The notes: generated by a model from the sequence alone, not told the origin. A DNA stretch of 64,000 nucleotides from Deltaproteobacteria bacterium (GCA_016874755.1 VGTH01000018.1:36666-100665); one strand, 5' to 3'. Counted from the stretch's first letter, positions 27,599 to 36,558 are shown. Numbers and translations are program-made.

Positions 27599-28669
27599 TC
27601 ACGCGAGCAATCGGCCCAGGTTCACGATCACTTCTTCGATATCGTCGAGGGAGTTCCAACGCGGTGAGCCGCCCATGTGCGGGGTGACGATCACGTTGGG
27701 GAATTTGATCAGCGGGTCGTTGGCGTCGCCGGGCTCTTCGTAAAACGTGTCGAGGCCGAAGCCGCCGAGGCGTTTGGATTCGAGGGCTCGACGCAGCGAG
27801 TGGCGGTCGACCAGGTTGGGCTGCGCGACGTTGATCAGGAAGGCACCTGGCTTGATTACTGACAGTTGATGCTCGCCGATGATGCCGACGGTCTGCGGGC
27901 TGCGTGGCAGGTGCAGACTGATGAAGTCGGAGGTTTTAAATAACTCGTCCATGGGCACATAACTCGCTTGATACTGCTGTTCGACATCGGCCGGCAGACG
28001 CGTGCGTTGGTGGTAGACGATTTTCATGCCGAGGGCGATGGCGCGTAGCGCCAGCTCTCTGCCGATTTCACCGAGACCGACGATACCGAGCTGCCGTTGA
28101 TAGAGTGTGACCATGTTGGGGATGCGCGCCCAGTTGCCGTTGGGTGTGTGCTTGCGGTTGTAAGTGGTCGGCTGATAGCCGGCGGCTTTGAGCCGCTCGA
28201 CGCTGATCATGTTCGCATGGCGGGTGACCTGGCGGGCCAGAGCGAACATGAGCATAACCGCTTGCTCGCAGGTGGAGATGTTGGCGCGGCGGCGAATAGT
28301 TAAAACTTTCACGCCGGCTTTGTCACACGCAGCGTGATCGATGTTGCGCGTCGTGTAGCCGTATTTCTGGACGAACTTGAGCGACTTGCCAGCGGCGAGT
28401 TCTTTCGCGCCGAAGGTTAGCTCCTCGACCACCGCAATATCAGCGCCGGGAAGATTTGCCAGCAGTTCTTCCTGGCTGTCGACGAGGAGGACATTCGACG
28501 GGCAAAAATTTGGCGCTTGCTTGCGAATGCGCTCGCACCAGCCGCGAAAATCAGAAAGATCATGCAGGCAGAAATGCGCGAATGCTTCGATGCGCTCCTC
28601 GCTCGCGGTTGGATCGAGGACGACGTTGATTAATCTTAAAAAGGTATCGTTTTCGACGACTAACTTCAT
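27599..28669 (-). CDS. D-2-hydroxyacid dehydrogenase-like protein with substituted catalytic Arg
   Basis: A 356-residue NAD-binding protein. The Rossmann motif GIVGLGEIGRE lies near 195-205, the catalytic His331 in VIVTPHMGGSP and Glu311/312 in LDTFYEEP. Where the family has Asn-x-x-Arg-Gly (substrate-carboxylate Arg), this protein reads INVAQPNLVD, putting Gln283 at the Arg position. It may bind a different substrate or be impaired. It starts about 190 bases after the carboxymuconolactone-type gene, with a repeat between. Confidence 0.83.
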   Translation of the reverse strand: MKLVVENDTFLRLINVVLDPTASEERIEAFAHFCLHDLSDFRGWCERIRKQAPNFCPSNVLLVDSQEELLANLPGADIAVVEELTFGAKELAAGKSLKFVQKYGYTTRNIDHAACDKAGVKVLTIRRRANISTCEQAVMLMFALARQVTRHANMISVERLKAAGYQPTTYNRKHTPNGNWARIPNMVTLYQRQLGIVGLGEIGRELALRAIALGMKIVYHQRTRLPADVEQQYQASYVPMDELFKTSDFISLHLPRSPQTVGIIGEHQLSVIKPGAFLINVAQPNLVDRHSLRRALESKRLGGFGLDTFYEEPGDANDPLIKFPNVIVTPHMGGSPRWNSLDDIEEVIVNLGRLLA

Positions 28670-28744
28670 TGAAAGGCCCGTTCAAAATTCCAACTTCAAC
28701 GTTCAAAGTGTTCGGTCGGTTCGTCGGCGGTTCCGAGATCTTGC

Positions 28745-28852
28745 TTCCTCTCCCTCTGGGAGAGGACTGAGGTGAGGGCGCGTTGTGGAAATGAAAGTTC
28801 GCTGCCGGCGTGTGCCCTCACCCTTGCCCTCTCCCAGGGGGCGAGGGAACCG
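28745..28852. repeat. CCTCTCCCTCTGGGAGAGG inverted dispersed repeat
   Basis: Left part: TCCTCTCCCTCTGGGAGAGG then ACTGAGGTGAGGGCG. Right part: GTGCCCTCACCCTTGCCCTC then TCCCAGGGGGCGAGGGAAC. The two parts form a long imperfect hairpin with a nested small hairpin, and no gene fits. Confidence 0.65.
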
Positions 28853-28857
28853 GAGGT

Positions 28858-29388
28858 TTAGGTCGGCTCCGGATCGATTTTAAGCGCCTGCAACACTCTC
28901 GTGAACATGTTGTAGGTGCCGATCAACATGGTCAGTTCGACGGTTTGGCGCTCGCTAAAATATTCTCGGATATGGGCAAAGATTTCATCGGGCACGTTGA
29001 TCTCTTGCGTCATCGCGTCGGTGTAAGCAAGCAGTGCGCGTTGCTGCTCGTTGAACAGCTTTGACGGCTGCCAATCGGCGATGGCCGCCACCTGTTCCGG
29101 CGTCAGGCCTTCCTTGATGGCATACGACGGCCCATGGGCGCGCTGGACGTATTCCACGTTGTTCAAAATAGCCACACGGATGACCGCGATCTCGCGGCTC
29201 TGACCGTCAATCTCGGTGCCGTAGCGCACCGCTTGATTAAACTCGAACCAGGCGCTGGCCAGCATGGGGCTGTGCAGCATCAGGCGATAGACGTTGATCA
29301 AACGCCCGCCGCGGGCGCCTTTGATTTTGGCAATTAACTCGGCGAGCTCGGGATGATCGGTCTCGCCGATGAGTGATACGCGGGCCAT
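28858..29388 (-). CDS. Carboxymuconolactone decarboxylase / AhpD-fold protein
   Basis: A 176-residue all-helical protein with the CMD signature REIAVIRVAILNNVEYVQRAHGP near residues 64-86. The peroxidase CxxC pair of AhpD is absent (EYVQRAH), so a peroxidase role is unlikely and a lactone, dehydratase or unknown role is more plausible. AAGGAAA precedes the ATG. It lies between a carboxyltransferase and a hydroxyacid dehydrogenase-like gene on the same strand. Confidence 0.82.
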   Translation of the reverse strand: MARVSLIGETDHPELAELIAKIKGARGGRLINVYRLMLHSPMLASAWFEFNQAVRYGTEIDGQSREIAVIRVAILNNVEYVQRAHGPSYAIKEGLTPEQVAAIADWQPSKLFNEQQRALLAYTDAMTQEINVPDEIFAHIREYFSERQTVELTMLIGTYNMFTRVLQALKIDPEPT

Positions 29389-29404
29389 ATATTTCCTTTG
29401 ATGA

Positions 29405-29538
29405 AGAGGTTCAAGCCGGTCAACCGCTCCGCTCCGTTCAATCGCTTACGCTCCGTTCAAACCGTTGAAAGAGGTTTTGAGCAACAATACTTTCCGAAAC
29501 TCTGCGCCCTCCGCGCCCATGCGCGAGATATTCCGAAG
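29405..29538. repeat. Mixed dispersed repeats: GTTCAAgCCGtTCAACC and family B
   Basis: GGTTCAAGCCGGTCAACCGC, then CTCCGTTCAATCG, CTCCGTTCAAACCG, resembles the string at 47826-47876 (GCCGTTCCAACCG, TTCCGTTCAAGCC). It is followed by a family B unit (TTTCCGAAACTCTGCG..GAGATATTCCGAAG). No gene here. Confidence 0.55.
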
Positions 29539-30996
29539 CTAGGCGCTGCGCCGTTGCAACCGCAGCGTTAAGCCAGGCCACTGGATAAACACACTGCTGC
29601 GGTCTTTTTGCTTCGACAATTCGCCGACCAGATTTAGCAACGGGTTGCCGCCGCTGCCTTGATACGTGCGCGCCGGGCCGGCGGCGTACATTTTCTCCAC
29701 ATCCTCTTTGCTGGAGAAAAAGCGCAGCAAGACTTCTTCGTCGTTTTTGCCGCCGTATTTTTTGCGCAGCTCTTCGAGTGTGTCTGTTGGATGCGGCCGC
29801 TCGGCAATCTCTTTGGCGCGCGGGCGGTTTAAAACTTTTTCTTTGACGTTCTTGTCCATGTACTCGGCGCCCTCTTTGCCCCAGATGCCCATGGCGTATT
29901 CAATCGTCTGGTCGGTGCACTGTTTGTAACGCTCGCCGACGATGACATTGATCGCTGCCTGGCTGCCGACGAACTGCGACAGCGGTGTGACCATGATCGG
30001 GTAGCCGAAGTCGGCGCGCACCTGCGCGGCTTCGTCGAGCGTCTGGGGCAACTTATGTTCCATGCCGACGCGCGACAGTTGATAACGCAGGTTGGAGATC
30101 ATGCCGCCGGGGATTTGATGGACGTACTGCGCGTAGTCGTATTCCGGCGTCTTACCGACGGGCAAATTGGCTTCTCGCGCACAGGCGAAGAGAAACTTGC
30201 TGGCATCGCGCAGCGGCGCTTCGTCGATCAACGTCTTGTAGCCCAGGGCGCGCGCGTTCATGGCGACGGTGAAGATCGACGGGTTGCCCGAGCCGTTGGC
30301 CAGCGGCGGCACCGCCGTGTTGATGTGCAGCATGCCCGCCTTGATCGCTTCCAAACAGCAGAGCGAGCCAAGCCCGGTGGTCGTGTGTGTGTGCAGCTCG
30401 ACGGTTTTGCCTTCGGCGGCTTTAAGAATCGCAGGTACGGCGGTGCGTGTTCGTTCGGGCGTTAAGATGCCGCCGGGGTCTTTGAAGATGACGCGGTAAA
30501 CGTCCAGTGCGAAGGCTTCGCGAATTTTGTTGGCGTAGTACTCGTCGGTGTGGCGCGGCGAGACCGTGTAGATGAGATTGATAATCGGCTTCAGCCCGGC
30601 GTTTTTGGCTTGCTTGACACGCCATGCCCAATCGTTCGCGTCATTCCACGAATCCGAAATGCGCACTTCCTTGACGCCGACGTTGGCCATGCAGGTGTCG
30701 AAAAGTTGATGCAGAGCGTCAGGGTAAATCGCAAAGCCGCTGCGCGTGCCGTGCACAAGGCGAAGCGGCGTGCGTTTGAATTTCGGAATCACCAGACGGT
30801 AGCGCTCCCACGGGTCTTCGCGCAATTCTTTGACGCACTTGGGCAATTCGATCGGCCCGCCGAGCTCGATGGCCTCGAATCCCGCGGCGTCCAACTGCTC
30901 GCAGATCGGCGCGATCATGCCGGTGCGGATGTTGTACGCCCACAAGCTCTGCGCGCCGTCGCGGATGGTGGTGTCTTGGAAATAGACTTCGGTCAT
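29539..30996 (-). CDS. Pyruvate/oxaloacetate carboxyltransferase-type subunit
   Basis: A 485-residue protein with the DRE-TIM carboxyltransferase domain of pyruvate carboxylase and oxaloacetate decarboxylase. DTTIRDGAQS lies at residues 8-17, the catalytic Lys172 in FKDPGG and metal His202/His204 in ELHTHTTTG; QIPGGMISNL near 303 and the PYC/OADA region follow. There is no biotinyl domain and no MKM motif, so a separate biotin protein would be needed for carboxyl transfer. Alternatively it could be a stand-alone lyase of the superfamily. GGAG precedes the ATG. Confidence 0.87.
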   Translation of the reverse strand: MTEVYFQDTTIRDGAQSLWAYNIRTGMIAPICEQLDAAGFEAIELGGPIELPKCVKELREDPWERYRLVIPKFKRTPLRLVHGTRSGFAIYPDALHQLFDTCMANVGVKEVRISDSWNDANDWAWRVKQAKNAGLKPIINLIYTVSPRHTDEYYANKIREAFALDVYRVIFKDPGGILTPERTRTAVPAILKAAEGKTVELHTHTTTGLGSLCCLEAIKAGMLHINTAVPPLANGSGNPSIFTVAMNARALGYKTLIDEAPLRDASKFLFACAREANLPVGKTPEYDYAQYVHQIPGGMISNLRYQLSRVGMEHKLPQTLDEAAQVRADFGYPIMVTPLSQFVGSQAAINVIVGERYKQCTDQTIEYAMGIWGKEGAEYMDKNVKEKVLNRPRAKEIAERPHPTDTLEELRKKYGGKNDEEVLLRFFSSKEDVEKMYAAGPARTYQGSGGNPLLNLVGELSKQKDRSSVFIQWPGLTLRLQRRSA

Positions 30997-31099
30997 TTTT
31001 CTAAACTCCGGTTTCCAGCCCGCCCATAAGATCGAGTTTAAAGGGGTCAGCGTGGTTTCGTAGTCTTACCAGTTGCTGGGGCGATTTTCGAATTGCCTC

Positions 31100-31142
31100 C
31101 CCACTTTGCGGCCTTTGCGTCCTGGCGCGAGATGTTCCGAGG
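31100..31142. repeat. Family B repeat
   Basis: CACTTTGCGGCCTTTGCG then TCCTGGCGCGAGATGTTC and CGAGG, downstream of the first MFS gene. Most of the 30997-31157 gap is this repeat. Confidence 0.6.
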
Positions 31143-31157
31143 CTGGCCCGCGCCGCA

Positions 31158-32342
31158 CTATTCCAGCTCTTTCCAGTTCATTGCCGTGACCAGCAGTCCA
31201 CTGCTGCCGAGCACGGCGAGAAAAAGATAGGTCCAGGAGTAACCCAGTACTTCGACCGCCCAACCTGTGATGAGCGCGCCGATGCCATAGCCCAGGGGAT
31301 AGGCGACGGAAAAAGTCGCCATGAAGCGGCCGCGGCGTTCGGGAGTGGCGCGCTTCATGGCCACGATCAACGTGGCGGCGCCGCCGACCGCCATTCCCAG
31401 CATGTAAAGCACGCCGGCGAGCAGGATCATCGCCAGGTTGGCGGCGAAGACGAGTGTGAGCAACGCGAGCGATTGAAGCACGAACGTGGCAACGAGAGAG
31501 TAGCCGACGCCGATGCGATCGCTCACCGTGCCCAGTAACGGGCGTGCCAGCACGCTGGTGATGCCGCTGACGACAAAGTAAGAACCGATGGCGCCGATGC
31601 CGAGCTCTTGGGCGTAGAGCACGATGAAGCTGGTGAGCGCGGGAAAGCTCAGTTGATTACAAAACATCAAACTCGCCGGCAGCAAGACGCCGCGCTCGCT
31701 GATGCTGAAGATTTGCCGCCACCAAGGTAGTGACGCTTCGTGGGAGCCATGGGACCGGTCGACTCGCGGGAGCCGGCGCGCCATCGGCAAACACACCACG
31801 GCGCCGGCGAGACCCAACGCGACCATGACGAGGAAAACCACCGTGTAGCTTCCGGAAGAAGCGCTCAGCAGCCACAGGGCGACAGCGGGAAAAAGCATCG
31901 TCGGCGCCGACTGCACGCCGCTGTAGTAGCCCGAAGCTTCGCCACGCCGTGACTCAGGCGCGATGCGTGCGAGCAGCGCGTAGCCGCCGGCGTTGACGCC
32001 CGCCCAGCCGACGCCGCGTAGTGCGTTGGCAAACATCACGGTTGCGGCGAAGGGCAGAAAACAGAAGAGCATGCCGACGGCGAGCATCAACAAGCCGAAC
32101 GCTAACACGCCGGACTCGCTCCATTTGTCGGCCCAGTAGCCGATGATCGGCCGGGTGATGACGCTGGTGGCGGCGAAGGCCGAAATCGCAACCCCGATAA
32201 TAAATGGCGAACCGCCAAGCTGCGTGACGTAGAGCGGCAAGATCGGATTGAGCATCGCCTGCTGGGCATAGCCGAGGAGCTCGACGAGGCAGAGCAGGAT
32301 GAAAGTCGGGGTCCAGAGCGGGGCGGATTTATCGATTGTCAC
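31158..32342 (-). CDS. MFS transporter, tandem copy 1
   Basis: A 394-residue 12-helix permease. The N-terminus LWTPTFILLCLVELLGYAQQ, then LPLYVTQLGGSPFIIG, is shared by all four copies, and loop 2-3 has the MFS motif A variant RPIIGYWADKWSE. The second-half motif is RPLLGTVSDRIG. The start is probably GTG 32342. The substrate is unknown; the family resembles drug/metabolite exporters (YajR/YfcJ-like). It is last in the transcribed order of four paralogues. Confidence 0.88.
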   Translation of the reverse strand: MTIDKSAPLWTPTFILLCLVELLGYAQQAMLNPILPLYVTQLGGSPFIIGVAISAFAATSVITRPIIGYWADKWSESGVLAFGLLMLAVGMLFCFLPFAATVMFANALRGVGWAGVNAGGYALLARIAPESRRGEASGYYSGVQSAPTMLFPAVALWLLSASSGSYTVVFLVMVALGLAGAVVCLPMARRLPRVDRSHGSHEASLPWWRQIFSISERGVLLPASLMFCNQLSFPALTSFIVLYAQELGIGAIGSYFVVSGITSVLARPLLGTVSDRIGVGYSLVATFVLQSLALLTLVFAANLAMILLAGVLYMLGMAVGGAATLIVAMKRATPERRGRFMATFSVAYPLGYGIGALITGWAVEVLGYSWTYLFLAVLGSSGLLVTAMNWKELE

Positions 32343-32376
32343 GGGAGTATTGCGCGTGCATTGGGAAAGACTTTTT

Positions 32377-32465
32377 CACCACGAAGGACACGAAGAGCAC
32401 GAAGGTAAGAGAAGAAATTTGAAAAGCTTTTTTCGAACTTCGTGTCCTTCGTGTGCTTCGTGGTG
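32377..32465 (+). repeat. CACGAAG palindromic element (family A), copy 2
   Basis: Left arm CACCACGAAGGACACGAAG then AGCACGAAGGTAAGAGAAG; right arm TTTTTCGAACTTCGTG then TCCTTCGTGTGCTTCGTGG. It lies between MFS copies 1 and 2 in the same orientation as the element at 20523. Confidence 0.8.
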
Positions 32466-32482
32466 AGTTTGCATTTCACGAC

Positions 32483-33667
32483 TCACTTGAGTTTCTTCCA
32501 TTGTTTCCAGATCAAGATAAATCCCATTGAGCACAGAACGCCCGCCACAATGTACATCCAGCGAAAACCGGCCAGGTCGACCATTGTGCCGGCGATCAGT
32601 GCGCCGATGCCGTTGCTGAGCGGCAACGCGGTCGAATAGCTCGCCATGGCGCGGCCGCGCCGTTCGGCGGGGGCCTGGGCGATGGCGATGGCCATAATGC
32701 GCGCGCCGCCGATGGCAGCGCCGGTGTACCAGAGCGCGCCGCTTATCACTAGACCGATGAGATTGGTCGCGAGCGGCATGGTTAACAGCGCGACGGTTTC
32801 CAATGCGAAAGCGATGAGGAGCGAGCGGCCGGCGCCGAGTTTGTCCGACAGGCGCCCGAGCAGCGGGCGGCCGAGGGCGCTGGTGATGCCGACGGCGACG
32901 TAATACCAGCCGAAGTGGCCGACGCCCAATTCTCGCGCGTAGAGGACCACGAAGCTCGACAGACAGGGCAGCGACATATTCAAAGTAAAAATCAACGACG
33001 CGGCGGCGATAATATTGCGATCGACGACGTTGACGATCTCGCGCCACCAGGGCTCCGTGGTGTCGAGATTGTTACTGCGTGCTTGCGCAGGCGTCGCGCG
33101 CGCGAGCGCCCATGCGGTGGCGGCACCGCTGAAGATCAGAAAGATTGCGAAGGAAAATACAGCGTAAAAGCCACCCAACTGCGAGTCCAGAATCCACAGC
33201 GAGATCGCCGGAAAAATGATCGTCGCGCTCGACTGCACGCCGCCGAAATAACCCGATGCTTCGCCGCGCCTTGCCGGCGGAGCAGACGATGCCAGGAGCG
33301 TATAGCCCGAGGCGGCCATGCCGGACCAGCCGACGCCGCGCAGCGCGTTAGCGAAAATCACCGCGGCGTTGAAGGGCAGAAAGCAAAAGAAGATCGCCAG
33401 CCCCTGACCGACCATGCCGAGGACCGTCATCCCGGTGGCGCGCCAGCGATCGACCCAGTAGCCGATGATCGGTCGCGAGACGACGCTCATCACCCCGTTG
33501 GCGGCGATGGCGATGCCGACGGTGAGCGGCGTGCCGCCTAAGCTTGTAATATAAAGAGGCAGCGCCGGCTGCAAAGTGAAATGCTGGGCGTAGCCGAGAA
33601 ATTCAGCGACGCATAGCAGCGTGAACGTCCGCGTCCAGAGAGAATTGCTTTTCGGTGCGGCGGGCAT
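32483..33667 (-). CDS. MFS transporter, tandem copy 2
   Basis: A 394-residue 12-helix permease paralogous to copies 1, 3 and 4. Start MPAAPKSNSLWTRTFTLLC; loop 2-3 RPIIGYWVDRWR; second-half RPLLGRLSDKLG; the C-terminus ends LIWKQWKKLK. The small 53-residue remnant upstream (33780-33939) shows matching beginning and end. Substrate unknown. Confidence 0.88.
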   Translation of the reverse strand: MPAAPKSNSLWTRTFTLLCVAEFLGYAQHFTLQPALPLYITSLGGTPLTVGIAIAANGVMSVVSRPIIGYWVDRWRATGMTVLGMVGQGLAIFFCFLPFNAAVIFANALRGVGWSGMAASGYTLLASSAPPARRGEASGYFGGVQSSATIIFPAISLWILDSQLGGFYAVFSFAIFLIFSGAATAWALARATPAQARSNNLDTTEPWWREIVNVVDRNIIAAASLIFTLNMSLPCLSSFVVLYARELGVGHFGWYYVAVGITSALGRPLLGRLSDKLGAGRSLLIAFALETVALLTMPLATNLIGLVISGALWYTGAAIGGARIMAIAIAQAPAERRGRAMASYSTALPLSNGIGALIAGTMVDLAGFRWMYIVAGVLCSMGFILIWKQWKKLK

Positions 33668-33779
33668 CGTTGTTGTGTAGCGTAATAATTGAAAATTGAA
33701 AATGGAAAATTAAAATTTTCGGACCGCCGCGTCTTCTTGTGATCCTGAGGAGCCGCTGGGCAGCGATACCCATCACGCA

Positions 33780-33939
33780 TTAGAGTTTTGTGCGCCGGCC
33801 GAGAGCGAAAACCAGTCCGGCTGCCTGTGTGGCCGTTAAGAGGAGGAACATGCCGGTGTATCCGGCGAGGTCGATGGCGCTGCGCCGCGCAAAGGAGGAT
33901 GAAGGTTTTCGTCCAGATGGTTTCGGAACGGTTGGGCAT
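33780..33939 (-). pseudogene. Remnant of a fifth MFS gene with internal deletion
   Basis: From ATG 33939 the frame reads MPNRSETIWTKTFILLCAAQ, matching the start of the neighbouring MFS copies. In the other register (codons from about 33890 to the stop at 33780) it reads IDLAGYTGMFLLLTATQ then AAGLVFALGRRTKL, matching their last helix (copy 2: VDLAGFRWMYIVAGV..KQWKKLK). About 350 residues between are missing and the two ends are out of frame. This is a clear deletion scar, not a functional gene. Confidence 0.8.
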
Positions 33940-33960
33940 TGTTTCAGTACGTAGGTGTTT

Positions 33961-33991
33961 CGGAGCCCTTCGACAGGCTCAGGGCGAACGG
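33961..33991. repeat. TTCGACAGGCTCAGGGCGAACGG dispersed repeat
   Basis: CGGAGCCCTTCGACAGGC then TCAGGGCGAACGG, the same family as 15615-15646 and 44102-44224. It lies just upstream of the MFS remnant. The stretch 33668-33779 also holds an AATTGAAAATTGAAAATGG low-complexity string. Confidence 0.65.
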
Positions 33992-34033
33992 ACAAGACAA
34001 CATCATGCCTAAAAATACGCTCATTCGTGCATC

Positions 34034-35215
34034 CTATTTCAATCGCTGGCGGCTCGTGATGGTAACCACTAGCCCTAGCGCCGTAATCAATGCGCCAATC
34101 ACGTACATCCAGACAAAACCAAACCACTGCACCAAGCTACCGCAGATTAGTGCGCCGACGCCGTTGCTGAGCGGCAGCGCAATGGAAAACGTGCCCATGG
34201 CGCGGCCGCGCCGTTCGGGTTTGGCTTGTTCCATGGCGATGGCCAGGGTTGTCGAGCTGGAAATCGCGAGACCCAGCATGTAGAGCACGCCGCAGATCAT
34301 TAACATGAAGAGGTTAGTCGAGAATGCCAGCCCCAAAAGCCCAACGCTCTCGAACACGAAGCAGGCGAGCAGCGCACGGCCGCGGCCGAAGCTGTCGGAG
34401 ATTTTTCCTAGCAGCGGGCGTGAGAGTAAGCTAGTGGTGCCGCTGACGACGAAGAACCAGCCGAGATTTTCAATCTTCAACTCACGGGCATAGAGCACTA
34501 GAAAGGTGGCGAGCGCCGGAAAGGTTACGTGGGATAGAAACGACAAGACCGAGGCGAGAATAATCTCGCGGTCGAGCACGTTCAAGATTTCTTTCCACCA
34601 CGGCCCCAAGTCTTTTGCCTTATGGTCGGAGGATTTTTTCGGCAGGCTTCGATAGAGCGTCGCGCTCACGCTCGACCCGATCGCCGCAAGCACGATGGCG
34701 ACGATGAAAACCACGGCAAAGCCGCCAAAGGGTGCATCGATCAACCAGAGCGCGACGGCGGGTAAGAGAATCGTGCCGCTCGCCTGCACACCGCTGTAAT
34801 ATCCCGACGCCTCGCCGCGCCGATGCGCCGGCGCGCTGATGGCGAGCATCGAATATCCCGCCGCGCTCATCGCCGCCCAGCCAAGACCGCGCAGCGCATT
34901 GGAAAACATCGTCGCTTCGGCGAAGGGGATGAAGCAGAACAGTACTGCCGATGACAACAGTGCGAGGCCGCACATGGATACACCAGTTTCGGACCAACTA
35001 TCGGCCCAACCGCCGATCAACGGCCGAAAGACAACGCTGGTCACAGCGAAGCAGGCGAGCACGAGACCGACCTGAAACGGCGTGCCGCCGAGTGACGTGA
35101 TGTAAAGTGGAAACGTTGGCTGCAACAGCGCGTGCTGCGCCGAGCCGAAGAACTGCGCGGTGCAGACGAGGATGAAGGTGCGAGTCCAGAGTGTGTTCGG
35201 TTGTGCGGCGGGCAT
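34034..35215 (-). CDS. MFS transporter, tandem copy 3
   Basis: A 393-residue 12-helix permease of the same paralogous set. Start MPAAQPNTLWTRTFILVC; loop 2-3 RPLIGGWADSWSE; second-half RPLLGKISDSFGRG; the middle of the protein has a charged loop (LYRSLPKKSSDHKAK). Substrate unknown. Confidence 0.88.
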   Translation of the reverse strand: MPAAQPNTLWTRTFILVCTAQFFGSAQHALLQPTFPLYITSLGGTPFQVGLVLACFAVTSVVFRPLIGGWADSWSETGVSMCGLALLSSAVLFCFIPFAEATMFSNALRGLGWAAMSAAGYSMLAISAPAHRRGEASGYYSGVQASGTILLPAVALWLIDAPFGGFAVVFIVAIVLAAIGSSVSATLYRSLPKKSSDHKAKDLGPWWKEILNVLDREIILASVLSFLSHVTFPALATFLVLYARELKIENLGWFFVVSGTTSLLSRPLLGKISDSFGRGRALLACFVFESVGLLGLAFSTNLFMLMICGVLYMLGLAISSSTTLAIAMEQAKPERRGRAMGTFSIALPLSNGVGALICGSLVQWFGFVWMYVIGALITALGLVVTITSRQRLK

Positions 35216-35229
35216 GGAACCGGATTATT

Positions 35230-35325
35230 CACCAAGAAGACACGAAGGCCACGAAGTTCGGAAAAGGGGGAAATAAAAAGTTCTTGTCTTTTTCTTACCT
35301 TCGTGAACTTCGTGTCTTCGTGGTG
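35230..35325 (-). repeat. CACGAAG palindromic element (family A), copy 3, reversed
   Basis: Read on the minus strand it gives CACCACGAAGACACGAAG, TTCACGAAGGTAAGAAAAAG, a spacer, then TTTTCCGAACTTCGTG and GCCTTCGTGTCTTCTTGG. The order of parts is the same as in the 20523 copy but inverted. It lies between MFS copies 3 and 4. Confidence 0.8.
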
Positions 35326-35340
35326 AAAATGTCTCGCGCA

Positions 35341-36543
35341 TCATTTCAGGCTTGACCAATTCTTGATCGTCACGATCAGTCCCGGAATGTTCAGCGCCGC
35401 CATGAACAGAAACATCCAGAAATACCCCGCGACTTGGATGACGGCGCCAGTGATGAGCGAGCCGCAGAAGGCGCTAAACGGATAGGCCATGGAAAATGTC
35501 GCCATGATTTGGCCGCGGCGTGCTGGGTTGGCGTGTTCCAGAGCTAGCGCGAGCGTGGCCGACGTGCCCATCGCCGAGCCGGTCATGTAGAGCACGCCGG
35601 AGACGATAAAGCCGGCAAGGCTTGTGGAATTGACGACAATGAAGAACGCGAGCATTTGCAGCGCAAGGCCTGCGGCGATAGCCGCTGCGCGGCCGAACTT
35701 GTCACCGGCCCAACCGAGAAGAGGGCGCGCGACTAAGCTCGTCGCGCCGCTGGCGACGTAGTACCAGCCGAAATTCTCAATGCCGATTTGCCGCGCGTAA
35801 AGAACCAGGAAGCCTGCGATTGCCGGCAGTGACACGTGCAAGGCAAAGAGTAACCCAGCGGCGAGTAGGATATCTTTTTCCGGCAGCTTGAAGATGTCTT
35901 TCCACCACGGGCCGGATTTTGCCGTGTGTTGAACGCGCTCAGTGCTGGCGTGTTGCTTGAGTGAGTATCCCACCGCGGCGCCGAAGAGCGCGATCGCCAT
36001 GGAGACGACGAACACGACGTTGTAGCCGCCGAACGGCGCGTCGATGAGCCAGAGCGCCAGCGCCGGCAACAAGATCGTCGCGCTGCCTTGCACGCCGCTG
36101 TAGTAGCCCGAGGCTTCACCGCGCCGCGCCGCCGGCGCGCACTGCGCCAAGATTGCATAGCCGCCGGAATTCAAGCTCGCCCAGCCCATGCCGCGGCAGC
36201 CGTTGGCGAGCATGGCCATGGGAATGAACGGAACAAAAAACAAGAACACGCTCGTGGCTTGGATGAGTAAACCGCAGCACATGACGCCGACTTCGCTCCA
36301 ACGGTCCGACCAGTAGCCGACGAGAGGGCGCAGTAGCATGCTGGTGATCGCGAACGACGCCATGACGACGCCGACGATGAACGGTGTGCCGCCCAGCGCA
36401 GTGACGTAGATGGGGAGTGTTGGTTGGAGAATGAAATGCTGCGCGTAGCCAAGAAACTGTGCGAGGCAAAGCAACACGAAGGCGCGCGTCCAGAGGGGCT
36501 GGGCCTTTGCCGATTCGATAGAGATTGAAGCGGGTGAGCTCAT
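35341..36543 (-). CDS. MFS transporter, tandem copy 4
   Basis: A 400-residue 12-helix permease, first of the array in transcription order. ATG 36543 (MSSPASISIESAKAQPLW) was chosen because further upstream the frame runs through a 5' hairpin (36559-36590). Loop 2-3 reads RPLVGYWSDRWSE and the second half RPLLGWAGDKFG. It is as similar in layout to the others as they are to each other. Substrate unknown. Confidence 0.87.
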   Translation of the reverse strand: MSSPASISIESAKAQPLWTRAFVLLCLAQFLGYAQHFILQPTLPIYVTALGGTPFIVGVVMASFAITSMLLRPLVGYWSDRWSEVGVMCCGLLIQATSVFLFFVPFIPMAMLANGCRGMGWASLNSGGYAILAQCAPAARRGEASGYYSGVQGSATILLPALALWLIDAPFGGYNVVFVVSMAIALFGAAVGYSLKQHASTERVQHTAKSGPWWKDIFKLPEKDILLAAGLLFALHVSLPAIAGFLVLYARQIGIENFGWYYVASGATSLVARPLLGWAGDKFGRAAAIAAGLALQMLAFFIVVNSTSLAGFIVSGVLYMTGSAMGTSATLALALEHANPARRGQIMATFSMAYPFSAFCGSLITGAVIQVAGYFWMFLFMAALNIPGLIVTIKNWSSLK

Positions 36544-36558
36544 TCGTGGTGCAAATAA

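Noticed and set aside
25430..35215. Shared MPAAPK start in the aminotransferase and MFS copy 2
   Set aside because: Only six residues match and the following sequences are unrelated; no longer DNA identity was found.
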